From: Lachnospiraceae bacterium
Lineage (GTDB): Bacteria > Bacillota > Clostridia > Lachnospirales > Lachnospiraceae
DNA length: 44,131 bases
Reading direction: 5' to 3'
Assembly: GCA_014804675.1 (NCBI GenBank)
Contig: JAAUZH010000023.1
Span: forward strand, 1 to 44,131
The translations under genes were made by a program, and so were the position numbers. Shown here piece by piece: positions 16,477 through 24,906 of the stretch (its first letter is position 1; each line of letters begins with the position of its first letter). Below the pieces are notes generated by a model. The model was not told where the DNA came from. It ran no database searches and was given only the letters and a program-made list of their open reading frames with translations.

Positions 16477-17442
16477 ATGAAATATGTATATGTAGGAATT
16501 GGTATTTTACTGGTAATTCTACTTATTTGCCTGATTTGCTATCTGAAAAAGCGCCATGCCATGAAATGTGTATGCAGAAGGTGCAAGGAAGAAAAAATCA
16601 GGGACTTGAACTGCGTGATGGAACCCTTTGGGTATGAATACTGTGAGAAGCAGGATATTTTTATATCCGGCTATTATATCTGGCAGAGGGAAATGGGATA
16701 TTGCCGTTTCTATGATGAGTCTGCCGTTTCCATGAATATGGTGTTTGATTGTGAACCGGTTCCCTTTTATTATGATGGAAGGGAATGGCTGATTGAATTC
16801 TGGAAAGGACAGTATGGCATGTCAACCGGCGGTGAGGTTGGGCTTTATGTGGCAAAGGATGAGATTGACCTGCCTGGTATTTTTACAGGTACGATGTATG
16901 AAAGCGTTGCGGATGAAGAAATGCTCCCAATGGAATTTGTCTTAAAGAGAAATGGAAGGACATTATGCAAAAGATCGGCAGTGCACTGGTGGCTTGCAGG
17001 CTTTTTGCTGGGAGAATATTCTTCGCCCAAAGAGCTTTCCATGGAAATTAAAATTACCTTTCCAAATCGGGAAATGCGAAATGCATTTTTGGAAGGGCTT
17101 TATCGTCTGGGTTATGCGAAGCATGAAGTTTGTATATGTAACCTGACGGTAACTATTTACTTTACGATTCCCAAATGCAGACAGCCAAGGCGGAAATGGA
17201 GATGCCTTTCCTGGCTGGCACAATGGAAAAACAGAAGAAATTGCCGAATTTACAGAAAGCTTACAAAATATTTTTGTACCAGCCTTGATAGAATAGACTA
17301 TTTGCGATGCTGTTATCCAAGAATTTACAAATTGCTTCTTTGCGTAGGAAGATTGGGCAAGAAGAATAAAAAATTGGAAAAATTCAAAAAGCACTGTCAA
17401 AAACCAAAATGCCCCTGCAGAAATGTTTGTGATAGGTTATGA
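16477..17442 (+). CDS. Membrane-anchored DUF4474 domain protein
   Basis: This encodes 321 residues. An N-terminal membrane helix (residues about 4-24, YVGIGILLVILLICLICYL) is followed by a basic, Cys-containing stretch. The DUF4474 signature then covers about 45-215: EPFGYEYCEKQDIFISGYYI, DCEPVPFYYDGREWLIEFW and KGQYGMSTGGEVGLY. In that family the domain is extracellular or peripheral and of unknown function. The C-terminal ~90 residues are strongly basic and cysteine-rich (CRQPRRKWRC, CQKPKCPCRNVC), an unusual tail. The stop overlaps the next gene's start by 4 bases, so it is coupled to the metallophosphoesterase. AGAGG lies ahead of ATG 16477. Confidence 0.75.
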   Translation: MKYVYVGIGILLVILLICLICYLKKRHAMKCVCRRCKEEKIRDLNCVMEPFGYEYCEKQDIFISGYYIWQREMGYCRFYDESAVSMNMVFDCEPVPFYYDGREWLIEFWKGQYGMSTGGEVGLYVAKDEIDLPGIFTGTMYESVADEEMLPMEFVLKRNGRTLCKRSAVHWWLAGFLLGEYSSPKELSMEIKITFPNREMRNAFLEGLYRLGYAKHEVCICNLTVTIYFTIPKCRQPRRKWRCLSWLAQWKNRRNCRIYRKLTKYFCTSLDRIDYLRCCYPRIYKLLLCVGRLGKKNKKLEKFKKHCQKPKCPCRNVCDRL

Positions 17443-18311
17443 GTATGAAAAGGCTGACGAAAGTGTTTCAAAATGCAAAGGTTCTCACCTATGACAGATA
17501 CAGTAAAATTGTTTTTATGAGTGATTGCCATAGGGGCTGCGGTAATTGGGGAGATAACTTTCTCCCCAATCAGCATTTATTTTTTGGAGCGCTTACTTAT
17601 TACTATCAAAACGGATTCACTTATATTGAACTGGGGGACGGCGACGAGCTTTGGGAAAACCGGAATTTAAAACAGATTATTTCCATACACAGCAACGCAT
17701 TCTGGCTTATGTCAAAGTTTTATGAGCAGGGAAGGCTATATATGCTGTTTGGAAATCATGACAAAAAGAAAAAAGGTCAGAAATTCTGCAGCTGTAATTG
17801 CAACAGCTATTATTGTGAAAACTGCAGGGAAGATTGCAATCTGTTTCCCGATTTGCAAGTTTATGAAGGAATTGTATTGGAAAACCGGGATAACGGGAAA
17901 AGAATCTTTTTGACCCATGGACACCAGGGAGACCTTATTAACGATACCCTTTGGGGACTTGGCAGGTTTTTGGTCCGTTATATATGGAAGCCTTTGGAAT
18001 TATTGGGCTTTCATGATCCTACCAGTGCAGCCCAAAATGAAAAAAAGAAAAAGAAAGTGGAAAAGAGGCTGATAAACTGGGTAGAAAAAGAAAATCAAAT
18101 GCTCATTGCTGGCCACACCCACAGGCCCTATCTTCCGGAGGAGGGAGAGGTTCCTTATTATAATGACGGAAGTTGTGTCCATCCCCGCTGCATTACAGCC
18201 TTGGAGCTGGAAAATAATAGGATTACTTTAGTAAAGTGGACTATTCTTACAAAGAGGGATCGAAGCATGTATGTGGGAAGAGAGGTTTTGGCAGGGCCCA
18301 GACATATTTAA
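17439..18311 (+). CDS. Calcineurin-like metallophosphoesterase
   Basis: This encodes 290 residues. All five metallophosphoesterase blocks are present: SDCHRG (about residue 30, where D-x-H is usual), GDGDELWE (about 66), GNHDKKKK (about 105), THGHQGD (about 160) and AGHTHRPYLP (about 222). The order and spacing resemble the UDP-2,3-diacylglucosamine pyrophosphatase and serine/threonine phosphatase branch, but a lipid A substrate is unlikely in a Firmicute. An insert right after GNHD contains CSCNCNSYYCENC, a possible metal site not typical of the family. Overlap with the DUF4474 gene suggests joint function. No membrane helix or signal peptide is visible, so it is probably cytoplasmic. Confidence 0.85.
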   Translation: MSMKRLTKVFQNAKVLTYDRYSKIVFMSDCHRGCGNWGDNFLPNQHLFFGALTYYYQNGFTYIELGDGDELWENRNLKQIISIHSNAFWLMSKFYEQGRLYMLFGNHDKKKKGQKFCSCNCNSYYCENCREDCNLFPDLQVYEGIVLENRDNGKRIFLTHGHQGDLINDTLWGLGRFLVRYIWKPLELLGFHDPTSAAQNEKKKKKVEKRLINWVEKENQMLIAGHTHRPYLPEEGEVPYYNDGSCVHPRCITALELENNRITLVKWTILTKRDRSMYVGREVLAGPRHI

Positions 18312-18353
18312 CGTATGTTTGTAGGACAAAAGAGAGGGTTTGGAGAGGAGGAC

Positions 18354-18501
18354 GTGGGAGCTGGAAGAGCAGATAGTAGTCTTATGGGCACGCTTTCGCT
18401 CTGCAAAGACGCAGCGGTACTAACGCACCAAAGTACGGTGCGTAAGTGCCGGCGACTTTGCCAAGGCCCATAAGACTACTATCTGCTCTTCCAGCTCCCA
18501 C
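18354..18501 (-). repeat. Palindromic structured element, copy 1 (reverse orientation)
   Basis: The arms 18354-18389 and 18466-18501 are perfect 36-base inverted repeats. The enclosed ~76-base core is the reverse complement of the core of copy 2. In core orientation it has GCAAAG/CTTTGC as its middle stem, an apical stem ending in GCACC/GGTGC around a GTACTTT loop, and AGAGCGAAAGCGTG as a side mini-hairpin. The bases just outside the arms (CA on one side, GTCC on the other) agree with the other copies. It lies 42 bases after the metallophosphoesterase stop. Confidence 0.9.
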
Positions 18502-18595
18502 TGTGTATCGAAAGACCCTCTTGGTGATAGGTACAAGAAAATGAAAGCCCAATATCATCAGCGGAATCCTAAACGAAAAGCTATGTAAATGCACA

Positions 18596-18733
18596 GTAGG
18601 AGATGGGGGATAAAACTCTTCCGGGCCTTGATGAAGTCGCCGGTCCTTACGCACCGTATTTTGGTGCGTTAGTACCGCTGCGTCTTCATAGAGCGAGAGC
18701 GTGCCCAGAAGAGTTTTATCCCCCATCTCCTAC
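18596..18733 (+). repeat. Palindromic structured element, copy 2
   Basis: The perfect 25-base arms (18596-18620 with 18709-18733) continue inward with a further near-complementary GGGC/GCCC. The core shows middle stem ATGAAG/CTTCAT, apical stem ACGCACC/GGTGCGT around a GTATTTT loop, and a side hairpin with GCGAGAGC. It differs from copy 1 at paired positions on both sides. It is flanked by CA and GTCC. It ends 36 bases before the -35 box of the SRP RNA gene. Confidence 0.9.
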
Positions 18734-18768
18734 GTCCTCCCTCCATACCTTCCCACCGCAATAAAAAT

Positions 18769-18797
18769 TTGACAAAAGTAATAAAAAACGATATACT
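18769..18797 (+). promoter_or_regulatory. Promoter of the SRP RNA gene
   Basis: TTGACA (18769-18774), a 17-base spacer and TATACT (18792-18797), with the RNA 5' end expected about 8 bases further on. It is a near-consensus sigma-A promoter. Confidence 0.9.
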
Positions 18798-18804
18798 AAT
18801 AAAA

Positions 18805-19070
18805 CCGTGCAGCCGGGGCAGTAGCGGAGCCTTGTACCTACAATCCGCTCTAGTAGGGGTGATGTTTTACGGAGGGCTTTAGCTTGTATAGCTGCCCTTT
18901 ATAAGTGGCGTTGAAGTTTGGGTCTTGCGCAATGGGAATCCATGAACCGTGTCAGGTTGGGAACAAAGCAGCACTAAGTGGAATCTCTCATGTGCCGTGA
19001 GGGTGCCTGGGCGGAGTTAACTGTAAAGGTAACGTGTATGGGCGTGGTTCGAAGTAAAATGCACGGTTTT
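18805..19070 (+). ncRNA. ffs: Signal recognition particle RNA, large (Alu-containing) type
   Basis: The ends pair (CCGTGCA at 18805-18811 with TGCACGG at 19060-19066) and a T-run follows as terminator. The conserved SRP domain IV, which binds Ffh, is visible around 18949-18985 as GTGTCAGGTTGGGAA followed by CAAAGCAGCACTAAG, the clostridial form of the GGAA/AGCAG internal loop. The length of about 265 bases fits the long Gram-positive SRP RNA with a 5' Alu domain. It acts with Ffh to target nascent membrane and secreted proteins to FtsY and SecYEG. Confidence 0.95.
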
Positions 19071-19147
19071 TTTGTGTTTTCCAGAAAGTCTCCGATACAA
19101 GAATGGGAAAAAGAGACCAAAGAACAGGAAATATATCGAATTTTCTA

Positions 19148-19184
19148 AAAAAACGTTTTCAATCCATAGAAATTGTGATATGCT
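19148..19184 (+). promoter_or_regulatory. Transketolase promoter with an overlapping cre-like site
   Basis: TTTTCA (19156-19161), a 17-base spacer and TATGCT (19179-19184) form a plausible promoter. Bases 19148-19161 match 12 of 14 positions of the CcpA catabolite-response consensus TGWAANCGNTNWCA and overlap the -35 box, which would fit carbon-source repression. Both are inferred from sequence alone. Confidence 0.5.
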
Positions 19185-19219
19185 TTACAAGGTTGAGAAT
19201 GAATTTTAGGAGGAACGTC

Positions 19220-20056
19220 ATGGATAATTTAGAGCTTCAAAAAGTAGCTAATGAAGTTCGCAAGGGTATTGTGGCATCTGTGCATAGCGCTAAGGCCGGT
19301 CATCCGGGCGGCTCGCTTTCGGCAGCTGATATCTTTACTTATCTTTATTTTGAAGAAATGAATATTGATCCTAAGAATCCGGATATGGCGGACAGGGATC
19401 GTTTTGTATTATCGAAAGGACATACAGCGCCAGGGCTTTATGCGGCATTGGCACACAAAGGATTTTTTCCGGTAGAAGACCTGATAACACTTCGTAAGTT
19501 AGGCTCCTATCTTCAAGGACATCCATGTATGCAGCATACACCGGGAGTAGATATGTCAAGCGGTTCTCTGGGACAAGGTGTTTCGGCAGCAGTTGGCATG
19601 GCTCTTGCCGGTAAAATGGATAAAAAGGACTTTCGAGTATACACTTTGCTTGGAGACGGGGAAATCCAAGAGGGACAAGTATGGGAAGCCGCTATGTTTG
19701 CGGGACATAAAAAACTGGATAATTTAGTTGTAATCGTGGACAATAACGGTCTGCAAATTGACGGAGATATAGCAGAGGTATGTTCTCCATATCCCATCGA
19801 TAAAAAATTTGAAGCCTTTAATTTCCATGTAATTAACATAGATGGACATGACTTTGACGCAATTCGGGCCGCTTTTTCAGAGGCGCGGAACACAAAAGGA
19901 ATGCCCACTGCCATTATTGCAAAAACAATCAAAGGAAAAGGTGTATCCTTTATGGAAAATCAGGCTTCCTGGCATGGAGTCGCTCCTAATGATGAACAAT
20001 TTACCCAGGCTATGTCTGAGTTAGAGAAAGCAGGTGAAGCATTATGTCAGAAGTAA
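19220..20056 (+). CDS. Transketolase, N-terminal (thiamine-diphosphate-binding) subunit
   Basis: This encodes 278 residues from ATG 19220, which follows AGGAGG by 6 bases; upstream in-frame codons would run into the promoter. Signature segments are HPGGSLSAADIF (residues about 29-40), DRFVLSKGH, the ThDP/metal motif GDGEIQEG ending at DNNGLQIDG, and IKGKGVSFMEN. Together with the next gene it forms a complete transketolase, moving two-carbon units between sugar phosphates in the non-oxidative pentose phosphate pathway. The split form is common in clostridia and archaea. The gene overlaps the C-terminal subunit gene by 13 bases. Confidence 0.93.
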   Translation: MDNLELQKVANEVRKGIVASVHSAKAGHPGGSLSAADIFTYLYFEEMNIDPKNPDMADRDRFVLSKGHTAPGLYAALAHKGFFPVEDLITLRKLGSYLQGHPCMQHTPGVDMSSGSLGQGVSAAVGMALAGKMDKKDFRVYTLLGDGEIQEGQVWEAAMFAGHKKLDNLVVIVDNNGLQIDGDIAEVCSPYPIDKKFEAFNFHVINIDGHDFDAIRAAFSEARNTKGMPTAIIAKTIKGKGVSFMENQASWHGVAPNDEQFTQAMSELEKAGEALCQK

Positions 20057-20985
20057 AAAAAGCAGCTACGAGAGAAGGATATGGGAAGGCTCTTGTTGAA
20101 CTTGGTGAAGAATATCCGAATCTGGTAGTGTTGGATGCAGACCTTGCAGCCGCTACGAAAACAAGTATGTTTCAAAAAGTATTTCCAGACAGACACATAG
20201 ACTGTGGCATTGCAGAAAGCAATATGGTAAGCATTGCTGCAGGTATGGCAACAACAGGAAAGATTCCTTTTGTAAGCAGCTTTGCCATGTTTGCGGCAGG
20301 ACGTGCCTTTGAACAGGTAAGAAATTCCGTGGGATATCCCCGCTTAAATGTAAAAATCGGTGCAAGCCATGCAGGAATTACTGTAGGAGAAGACGGCGCT
20401 TCCCATCAGTGCAATGAAGATATCGCATTGATGCGTGCCATTCCGGATATGGTTGTAATATGCCCTTCGGATGCTTTGGAAGCAGCAGAGGCTACAAAAG
20501 CAGCAGCCAGATATGATGGTCCTGTTTATTTGCGCTTTGGCCGTTCCCCTGTGCCCATTATCAATGACAGACCGGATTACAAATTTGAGCTTGGCAAGGG
20601 CGTTGTACTAAAGGAAGGGAAAGACCTTACAATCGTTGCAACCGGCATTTGCGTGGAAAGCGCACTGGCGGCAGCGGAAAAGCTTGCAGCAGACGGTGTA
20701 AACGCAAAGGTAATTAACATCCATACAATAAAGCCTCTGGATGAAGATTTAATCGTGGCAGCTGCAAAAGAAACCGGAAAAATCGTTACTGTAGAAGAAC
20801 ATTCCGTAATCGGCGGTCTTGGCAGCGCAGTATGTGACGTGCTTTCTGAAAAGGCTCCTACCCGGGTTTTGAAAATTGGTATCAATGATGTATTTGGCGA
20901 GTCCGGCTCTGCCCAGATATTAGTAGAAAAATACGGACTTGACGGCAAAGGCGTTTATACAAAGATAAAAGAATTTTTAAAATAA
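20044..20985 (+). CDS. Transketolase, C-terminal (pyrimidine and regulatory domain) subunit
   Basis: This encodes 313 residues. The pyrimidine-binding domain carries the catalytic glutamate region DCGIAESNMVSIAAGMA (about residues 54-70) and the HAGITVGEDGASHQ segment (about 109-122), then the phosphate-site PVYLRFGRSPVP. The C-terminal transketolase domain (about 185-313) contains VEEHSVIGGLGSAV and ends in a short helix. It pairs with the upstream subunit to complete the active site. An intrinsic terminator follows 27 bases after the stop, so the operon is just these two genes. Confidence 0.93.
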   Translation: MSEVKKAATREGYGKALVELGEEYPNLVVLDADLAAATKTSMFQKVFPDRHIDCGIAESNMVSIAAGMATTGKIPFVSSFAMFAAGRAFEQVRNSVGYPRLNVKIGASHAGITVGEDGASHQCNEDIALMRAIPDMVVICPSDALEAAEATKAAARYDGPVYLRFGRSPVPIINDRPDYKFELGKGVVLKEGKDLTIVATGICVESALAAAEKLAADGVNAKVINIHTIKPLDEDLIVAAAKETGKIVTVEEHSVIGGLGSAVCDVLSEKAPTRVLKIGINDVFGESGSAQILVEKYGLDGKGVYTKIKEFLK

Positions 20986-21011
20986 AGGGAAATCAATATA
21001 CACAGACGATA

Positions 21012-21049
21012 AAGTGCCTCAAGACGATATTGGGATTGAGGCGCTTTTT
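21012..21049 (+). terminator. Intrinsic terminator of the transketolase operon
   Basis: AAGTGCCTCAA (21012-21022) pairs with TTGAGGCGCTT (21036-21046) with one G-T wobble, and the T-run continues to 21049. Confidence 0.9.
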
Positions 21050-21079
21050 AAAATGAAAATGTAAAGCGGAGGAACCAAA

Positions 21080-21442
21080 ATGAATTTTAAAATGATTCAC
21101 GAAAACTACAACGTACTGAACTTAGAAAAATCCATGGCCTTTTACGAAAAAGCATTAGGCTTGAAAGAAAAACACCGAATCACAGCCCCGGACGGCTCTT
21201 TCCAAATCGTTTACATGGCAAACGAACAATCCGATTTTGAACTGGAACTAACCTGGCTGAAAGACCGAACCGAACCATATAACCTGGGAGAATGCGAATT
21301 CCACCTTGCCTTCCATACCGATGACTTTAAAGCAGCACATGCCCTTCACGAAGAAATGGGCTGCATCTGCTTTGAAAACAAAGAAATGGGCATCTACTTC
21401 ATCACCGACCCCGACGGCTACTGGCTGGAAATCGTACCATAA
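21080..21442 (+). CDS. VOC superfamily protein, glyoxalase I-like
   Basis: This encodes 120 residues with a GGAGG site. It has the paired beta-alpha-beta-beta-beta fold of vicinal oxygen chelate enzymes. Candidate metal ligands are H8 (MIHENYNV), a glutamate in FELELTW, a histidine in EFHLAFHTDD and the final glutamate in GYWLEIVP. The combination DPDGYWLEIVP and short length resemble lactoylglutathione lyase (GloA), which detoxifies methylglyoxal. Many paralogues of this fold have other substrates, and clostridia often lack glutathione, so the exact substrate is uncertain. It is a single gene between the transketolase terminator and palindromic element 3. Confidence 0.8.
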   Translation: MNFKMIHENYNVLNLEKSMAFYEKALGLKEKHRITAPDGSFQIVYMANEQSDFELELTWLKDRTEPYNLGECEFHLAFHTDDFKAAHALHEEMGCICFENKEMGIYFITDPDGYWLEIVP

Positions 21443-21538
21443 AAACATAATAAAATAATTAAAAAAAATTAAAAGGTTTACTTTCAAATAGCTTACCCAA
21501 CTAAAATCCCAAACCAACTAAAAGCGTTTCAATACCCA

Positions 21539-21742
21539 GTAGGAGGCGGAAGGGGATAGAGCAGTCTTAGCGGCTGGGGACAGGGAATATTTTCTTAAGG
21601 AGCCCTTATAAAATCGCCAGTGCTTAGCGAGGTACTTTCGAGCTTAGCACTGCTGCGTTTTTATAGAGCGAAAGCGTGGCAACGCAAAAAATATTCCCTG
21701 TCCCCAGCCGCTAAGACTGCTCTATCCCCTTCCGCCTCCTAC
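21539..21742 (+). repeat. Palindromic structured element, copy 3 (longest arms)
   Basis: Arms of 55 bases (21539-21593 and 21688-21742) are perfectly complementary. The core has middle stem TATAAA/TTTATA, apical stem CAGTGCTTAGC/GCTTAGCACTG and the AGAGCGAAAGCGTGG mini-hairpin. It aligns with copies 1 and 2 at the TCGCC, CTGCG and GCGAAAGC blocks. Flanks CA and GTCC are conserved. It lies 57 bases before the promoter of the pantothenate operon and 96 bases after the VOC gene. Confidence 0.92.
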
Positions 21743-21799
21743 GTCCCCATCCAATCCCCCTGCAATCGTGACAAATTCACCAAATTCACAAACAATCCA

Positions 21800-21828
21800 T
21801 TGCAACTTTCCCCCTCATATGTTATAGT
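21800..21828 (+). promoter_or_regulatory. Promoter of the pantothenate/CoA operon
   Basis: TTGCAA (21800-21805), a 17-base spacer and TATAGT (21823-21828). It lies 71 bases before the first gene. Confidence 0.75.
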
Positions 21829-21899
21829 CACCTTGAGTGGTATTCGGAAGAAACTGCATCAATGAGAATGTGCTGTTGCCCATCATTGGAGGTGATAGC

Positions 21900-22739
21900 A
21901 TGAAAATAGGAATTATAGGCGCCGGTAAGGTAGGTGTTACCCTGGGAAAATATTTAAAGGAACACCAGCTTCCCATAACGGGATTTTACAGCAAAAGCAG
22001 GCAGAGCATTGAAGAAGCCTGCCGTTTTACCGGAACAAAAGAATTTTACACGTTGAAAGAATTGGTTTGTGCAAATGATACCCTTTTTATCACCACGCCT
22101 GATGGAGTCATTGGAGAAACATGGGATCAAATTGCAAAAAATCCGATAAAAAATAAAACAATATGTCATTTTAGCGGCTCATTGTCATGTGATGTTTTTT
22201 CTAATAGAAAGGAAGCGGGCGCTTTTGCCTGCTCTATTCATCCGATTTATCCGTTCAATCATAAATTTTCAGCTTATTTACAATTTCATAAGGCAGTGCT
22301 TACCATAGAAGGGGATAAAGAAGCAGTGGACAAAATGGCTCCTCTTTTTAAGGAACTGGGGCATAAAATATTCCAAATGGAGGGAACAAATAAAAGAAAA
22401 TACCATGCTGCGGCAAGCATGGCAAGCAATCATATGCTGGCATTATTGGAAGCTGCTGTCAGGCTATTGAGACAATGTGGCTTTTCGGAAAAGAATGCTT
22501 ATGAAATATTAGGGCCATTAGTCTCAAGCAACCTGGAAAATGCTCTTCAAAAGGGAGTAAAGGAAGCCTTGACAGGCCCCATAGAAAGAAATGATATTTC
22601 CACCGTTTCTGGCCACATAGAGGAATTGATGGAAGAGGAAAGGGCAATCTATAAAAGTCTGGGCAGACTTCTTATTGAAATTGCAGAAGAGAAGCATCCG
22701 GATAGAGACTATGGAAAATTAGAAAATATATTAAGATAG
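21900..22739 (+). CDS. panG: Rossmann/DUF2520 protein, probable PanG-type ketopantoate reductase
   Basis: This encodes 279 residues from ATG 21900, after GGAGGTG; an in-frame start at 21837 would put 21 unconserved residues ahead of the Rossmann motif. The N-terminal NAD(P) fold begins [15 protein letters not shown], with the nucleotide-binding GxGxxG at residues 7-12, and continues with [13 protein letters not shown] and the SGS segment at about 98. The C-terminal helical domain with HPIYPF and [18 protein letters not shown] is of the DUF2520 type. PanG of Francisella is a ketopantoate reductase distinct from PanE. The position just ahead of panB, panC and panD, with no panE in the operon, supports reduction of 2-dehydropantoate to pantoate here. 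The family link is recalled, not searched. Confidence 0.72.
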   Translation: MKIGIIGAGKVGVTLGKYLKEHQLPITGFYSKSRQSIEEACRFTGTKEFYTLKELVCANDTLFITTPDGVIGETWDQIAKNPIKNKTICHFSGSLSCDVFSNRKEAGAFACSIHPIYPFNHKFSAYLQFHKAVLTIEGDKEAVDKMAPLFKELGHKIFQMEGTNKRKYHAAASMASNHMLALLEAAVRLLRQCGFSEKNAYEILGPLVSSNLENALQKGVKEALTGPIERNDISTVSGHIEELMEEERAIYKSLGRLLIEIAEEKHPDRDYGKLENILR

Positions 22740-22749
22740 GAGCAGGATT

Positions 22750-23577
22750 ATGAAAACAACAGTCAATACCTTTAAAAAAGCAAAAGAAAACAAAGAAAAG
22801 CTAACGATGCTTACCGCATATGACTATTCTACCGCAAAGCTTATGGAAGAAGCAGGGGTGGAATCCATACTGGTAGGAGACTCTCTTGGCATGGTATGTC
22901 TTGGATATGAAGATACTCTTTCCGTCACTATGGAAGACATGATACACCATACAAAAGCGGTAGCAAGAGGAGCAAAGGAAACACTGGTCATAGCAGATAT
23001 GCCCTTTATGTCCTACCAGACCTCTGTGTATGATGCGGTAGTCAATGCCGGGCGTTTAATCAAAGAAGGACACGCAAATGCCGTAAAGCTGGAGGGCGGT
23101 ATAGAGGTTTGTGAGCAGATCCGCGCCATCGTCAATGCCTCCATTCCGGTATGCGCCCATCTTGGACTGACACCTCAATCCATCAATGCCTTTGGAGGAT
23201 TTTCTGTTCAGGGAAAACAGGAAGCGGCAGCAAAAAAACTGTTGGAAGAAGCCAGGGCAATTCAAGAGGCAGGAGCATTTGCAGTAGTTCTGGAGTGTAT
23301 TCCGGAAAAACTGGCCACATTCATTACCGAGAATATACAGATACCTACAATTGGAATTGGCGCCGGAGCAGGCTGTGACGGGCAGGTGCTTGTATATCAG
23401 GATATGCTTGGCCTGTATTCCGACTTTGTACCAAAATTCGTAAAACAATTCCGCAATTTGGGAGAGGAAATGAAGGGCGGCTTCCGGGATTATATAAAGG
23501 AAGTAAAGGAAGGTACGTTCCCGGCAAAAGAGCACACGTTTAAAATAGAGGAATCGGTTATAGAAAAATTGTACTAA
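22750..23577 (+). CDS. panB: 3-methyl-2-oxobutanoate hydroxymethyltransferase PanB
   Basis: This encodes 275 residues, the usual size. Family segments: [20 protein letters not shown] near the start, the metal-ligand and substrate region [36 protein letters not shown] and the C-terminal [20 protein letters not shown]. It transfers a hydroxymethyl group from methylene-tetrahydrofolate to ketoisovalerate, giving ketopantoate, the first committed step of pantothenate synthesis. AGGAG lies ahead of the ATG and only 10 bases separate it from the upstream reductase gene. Confidence 0.97.
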   Translation: MKTTVNTFKKAKENKEKLTMLTAYDYSTAKLMEEAGVESILVGDSLGMVCLGYEDTLSVTMEDMIHHTKAVARGAKETLVIADMPFMSYQTSVYDAVVNAGRLIKEGHANAVKLEGGIEVCEQIRAIVNASIPVCAHLGLTPQSINAFGGFSVQGKQEAAAKKLLEEARAIQEAGAFAVVLECIPEKLATFITENIQIPTIGIGAGAGCDGQVLVYQDMLGLYSDFVPKFVKQFRNLGEEMKGGFRDYIKEVKEGTFPAKEHTFKIEESVIEKLY

Positions 23578-23620
23578 AATTTGAATGAAATAATATTTAA
23601 AACAGGCTGGAGGAAACAGT

Positions 23621-24472
23621 ATGGAAATCGTAAAAACAATAGAAGAAGTAAGGAAACAAGTTAAGGAATGGAAAAAGGAAGGCTTAACAGTGGGACTGGT
23701 TCCTACCATGGGATTTTTGCATGAAGGACATAAAAGCCTGATTGTAAAAGCAGCAGAAGAAAATGAGAAAGTAGTCGTCAGTGATTTTGTAAATCCTACC
23801 CAGTTCGCACCTACGGAAGATTTAGAAAGCTATCCAAGGGACATAAACCGGGATGCAGCAGTTTGTGAGGAAGCTGGCGCTAACTTGATTTTTTATCCAG
23901 AGCCGGAAGAGATGTATGCTCCGGATTACTGTACTTATGTCAATATGGATGGGCTGACCAAGGGACTTTGCGGAAAAACAAGGCCTACCCATTTTCAAGG
24001 TGTCTGCTCCGTAGTTTCCAAGCTGTTTCATATCGTATCCCCCGATAAGGCTTATTTTGGACAGAAGGATGCCCAGCAGTTAGCAGTTATTAAGCGGATG
24101 GTACGGGACCTAAATTTTGATATTGAAATTGTTGCCTGCCCCATCGTAAGAGAAGAAGACGGACTTGCCAAAAGCTCCAGAAATACTTACTTAAGCCAGG
24201 AGGAAAGGAAGGCTGCCGTTATTTTAAGTAAATCCTTAAAAGCAGGAAAGAAGCTGATAGATGAAGGCGAAAAGGAGACTGCTGTCATAAAAGCCCAAAT
24301 CAGAAAGGTGCTGGAAAGCGAGCCTCTGGCAAAAATTGATTATGTGGAAACCGTAAATTTTGAAAATATGGAGCCGATAGAAAAAGTACAGGGGCAGGTA
24401 TTGGCTGCAATTGCTGTTTATATTGGAAAAACACGCTTAATTGATAATTTTATTACGGATGTTGTAAACTGA
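23621..24472 (+). CDS. panC: Pantoate-beta-alanine ligase PanC
   Basis: This encodes 283 residues. The nucleotidyl-transferase motif is [15 protein letters not shown] (residues about 27-41, with the HxGH signature), followed by [38 protein letters not shown] and [15 protein letters not shown] (KMSKS-like loop). It joins pantoate and beta-alanine with ATP to make pantothenate. It is co-directional with panB at a spacing of 43 bases and with panD 29 bases downstream, and is preceded by GGAGG. Confidence 0.97.
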   Translation: MEIVKTIEEVRKQVKEWKKEGLTVGLVPTMGFLHEGHKSLIVKAAEENEKVVVSDFVNPTQFAPTEDLESYPRDINRDAAVCEEAGANLIFYPEPEEMYAPDYCTYVNMDGLTKGLCGKTRPTHFQGVCSVVSKLFHIVSPDKAYFGQKDAQQLAVIKRMVRDLNFDIEIVACPIVREEDGLAKSSRNTYLSQEERKAAVILSKSLKAGKKLIDEGEKETAVIKAQIRKVLESEPLAKIDYVETVNFENMEPIEKVQGQVLAAIAVYIGKTRLIDNFITDVVN

Positions 24473-24501
24473 CAAACAATAGGATAGGAAAGGAGTTCTA
24501 T

Positions 24502-24906
24502 ATGACAGTAACCATGTTAAAGGGAAAAATCCACCGGGCGGTGGTCAAGCAGGCTGAGCTTCATTATGTGGGAAGCATTACGGTAGACCCGGAACTGATG
24601 GAAGCAGCCGATATTTTGGAATACGAAAAAGTCCAGGTAGTAGATGTGGAAAACGGCAACCGGTTTGAAACCTATACCATAGCGGGAGAGCCCGGAAGCG
24701 GAATGATCTGCTTAAACGGTGCTGCGGCCAGACAGGTACAGACCGGCGACCATATTATCTTAATGGCATATTGTGAGCTTACAAGAGAAGAAGCAAAGGA
24801 GCACAAGCCCCATGTAGTGTTCGTGGACGAAGAAAATAAAATCGTAAAAAAATCCCGTTATGAAAAGTATGGAAGATTATTTGAAGACGAGGTAGAAACA
24901 TGTTAA
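24502..24906 (+). CDS. panD: Aspartate 1-decarboxylase PanD (self-cleaving, pyruvoyl type)
   Basis: This encodes 134 residues. The self-processing site is G24-S25 in [11 protein letters not shown]; cleavage turns Ser25 into the pyruvoyl cofactor. Other family features are K9, the LNGAAARQ segment that positions the cofactor, and GDHIILMAY. It makes beta-alanine for the PanC step. A ribosome site AAAGGAG precedes it. The last codons overlap the start of coaBC by 7 bases. The C-terminus ends in Cys, slightly longer than the E. coli enzyme. Confidence 0.96.
   Translation: MTVTMLKGKIHRAVVKQAELHYVGSITVDPELMEAADILEYEKVQVVDVENGNRFETYTIAGEPGSGMICLNGAAARQVQTGDHIILMAYCELTREEAKEHKPHVVFVDEENKIVKKSRYEKYGRLFEDEVETC

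Noticed and set aside
18354..18733. Palindromic elements as ordinary intrinsic terminators
   Set aside because: No T-run follows any of the three copies, the cores contain conserved unpaired blocks and a side hairpin, and copies 1 and 2 point in opposite directions in the same gap.
18354..21742. CRISPR array or IS element with transposase
   Set aside because: There are only three copies, with different arm sequences, no regular spacers, no cas genes and no transposase frame in the gaps.
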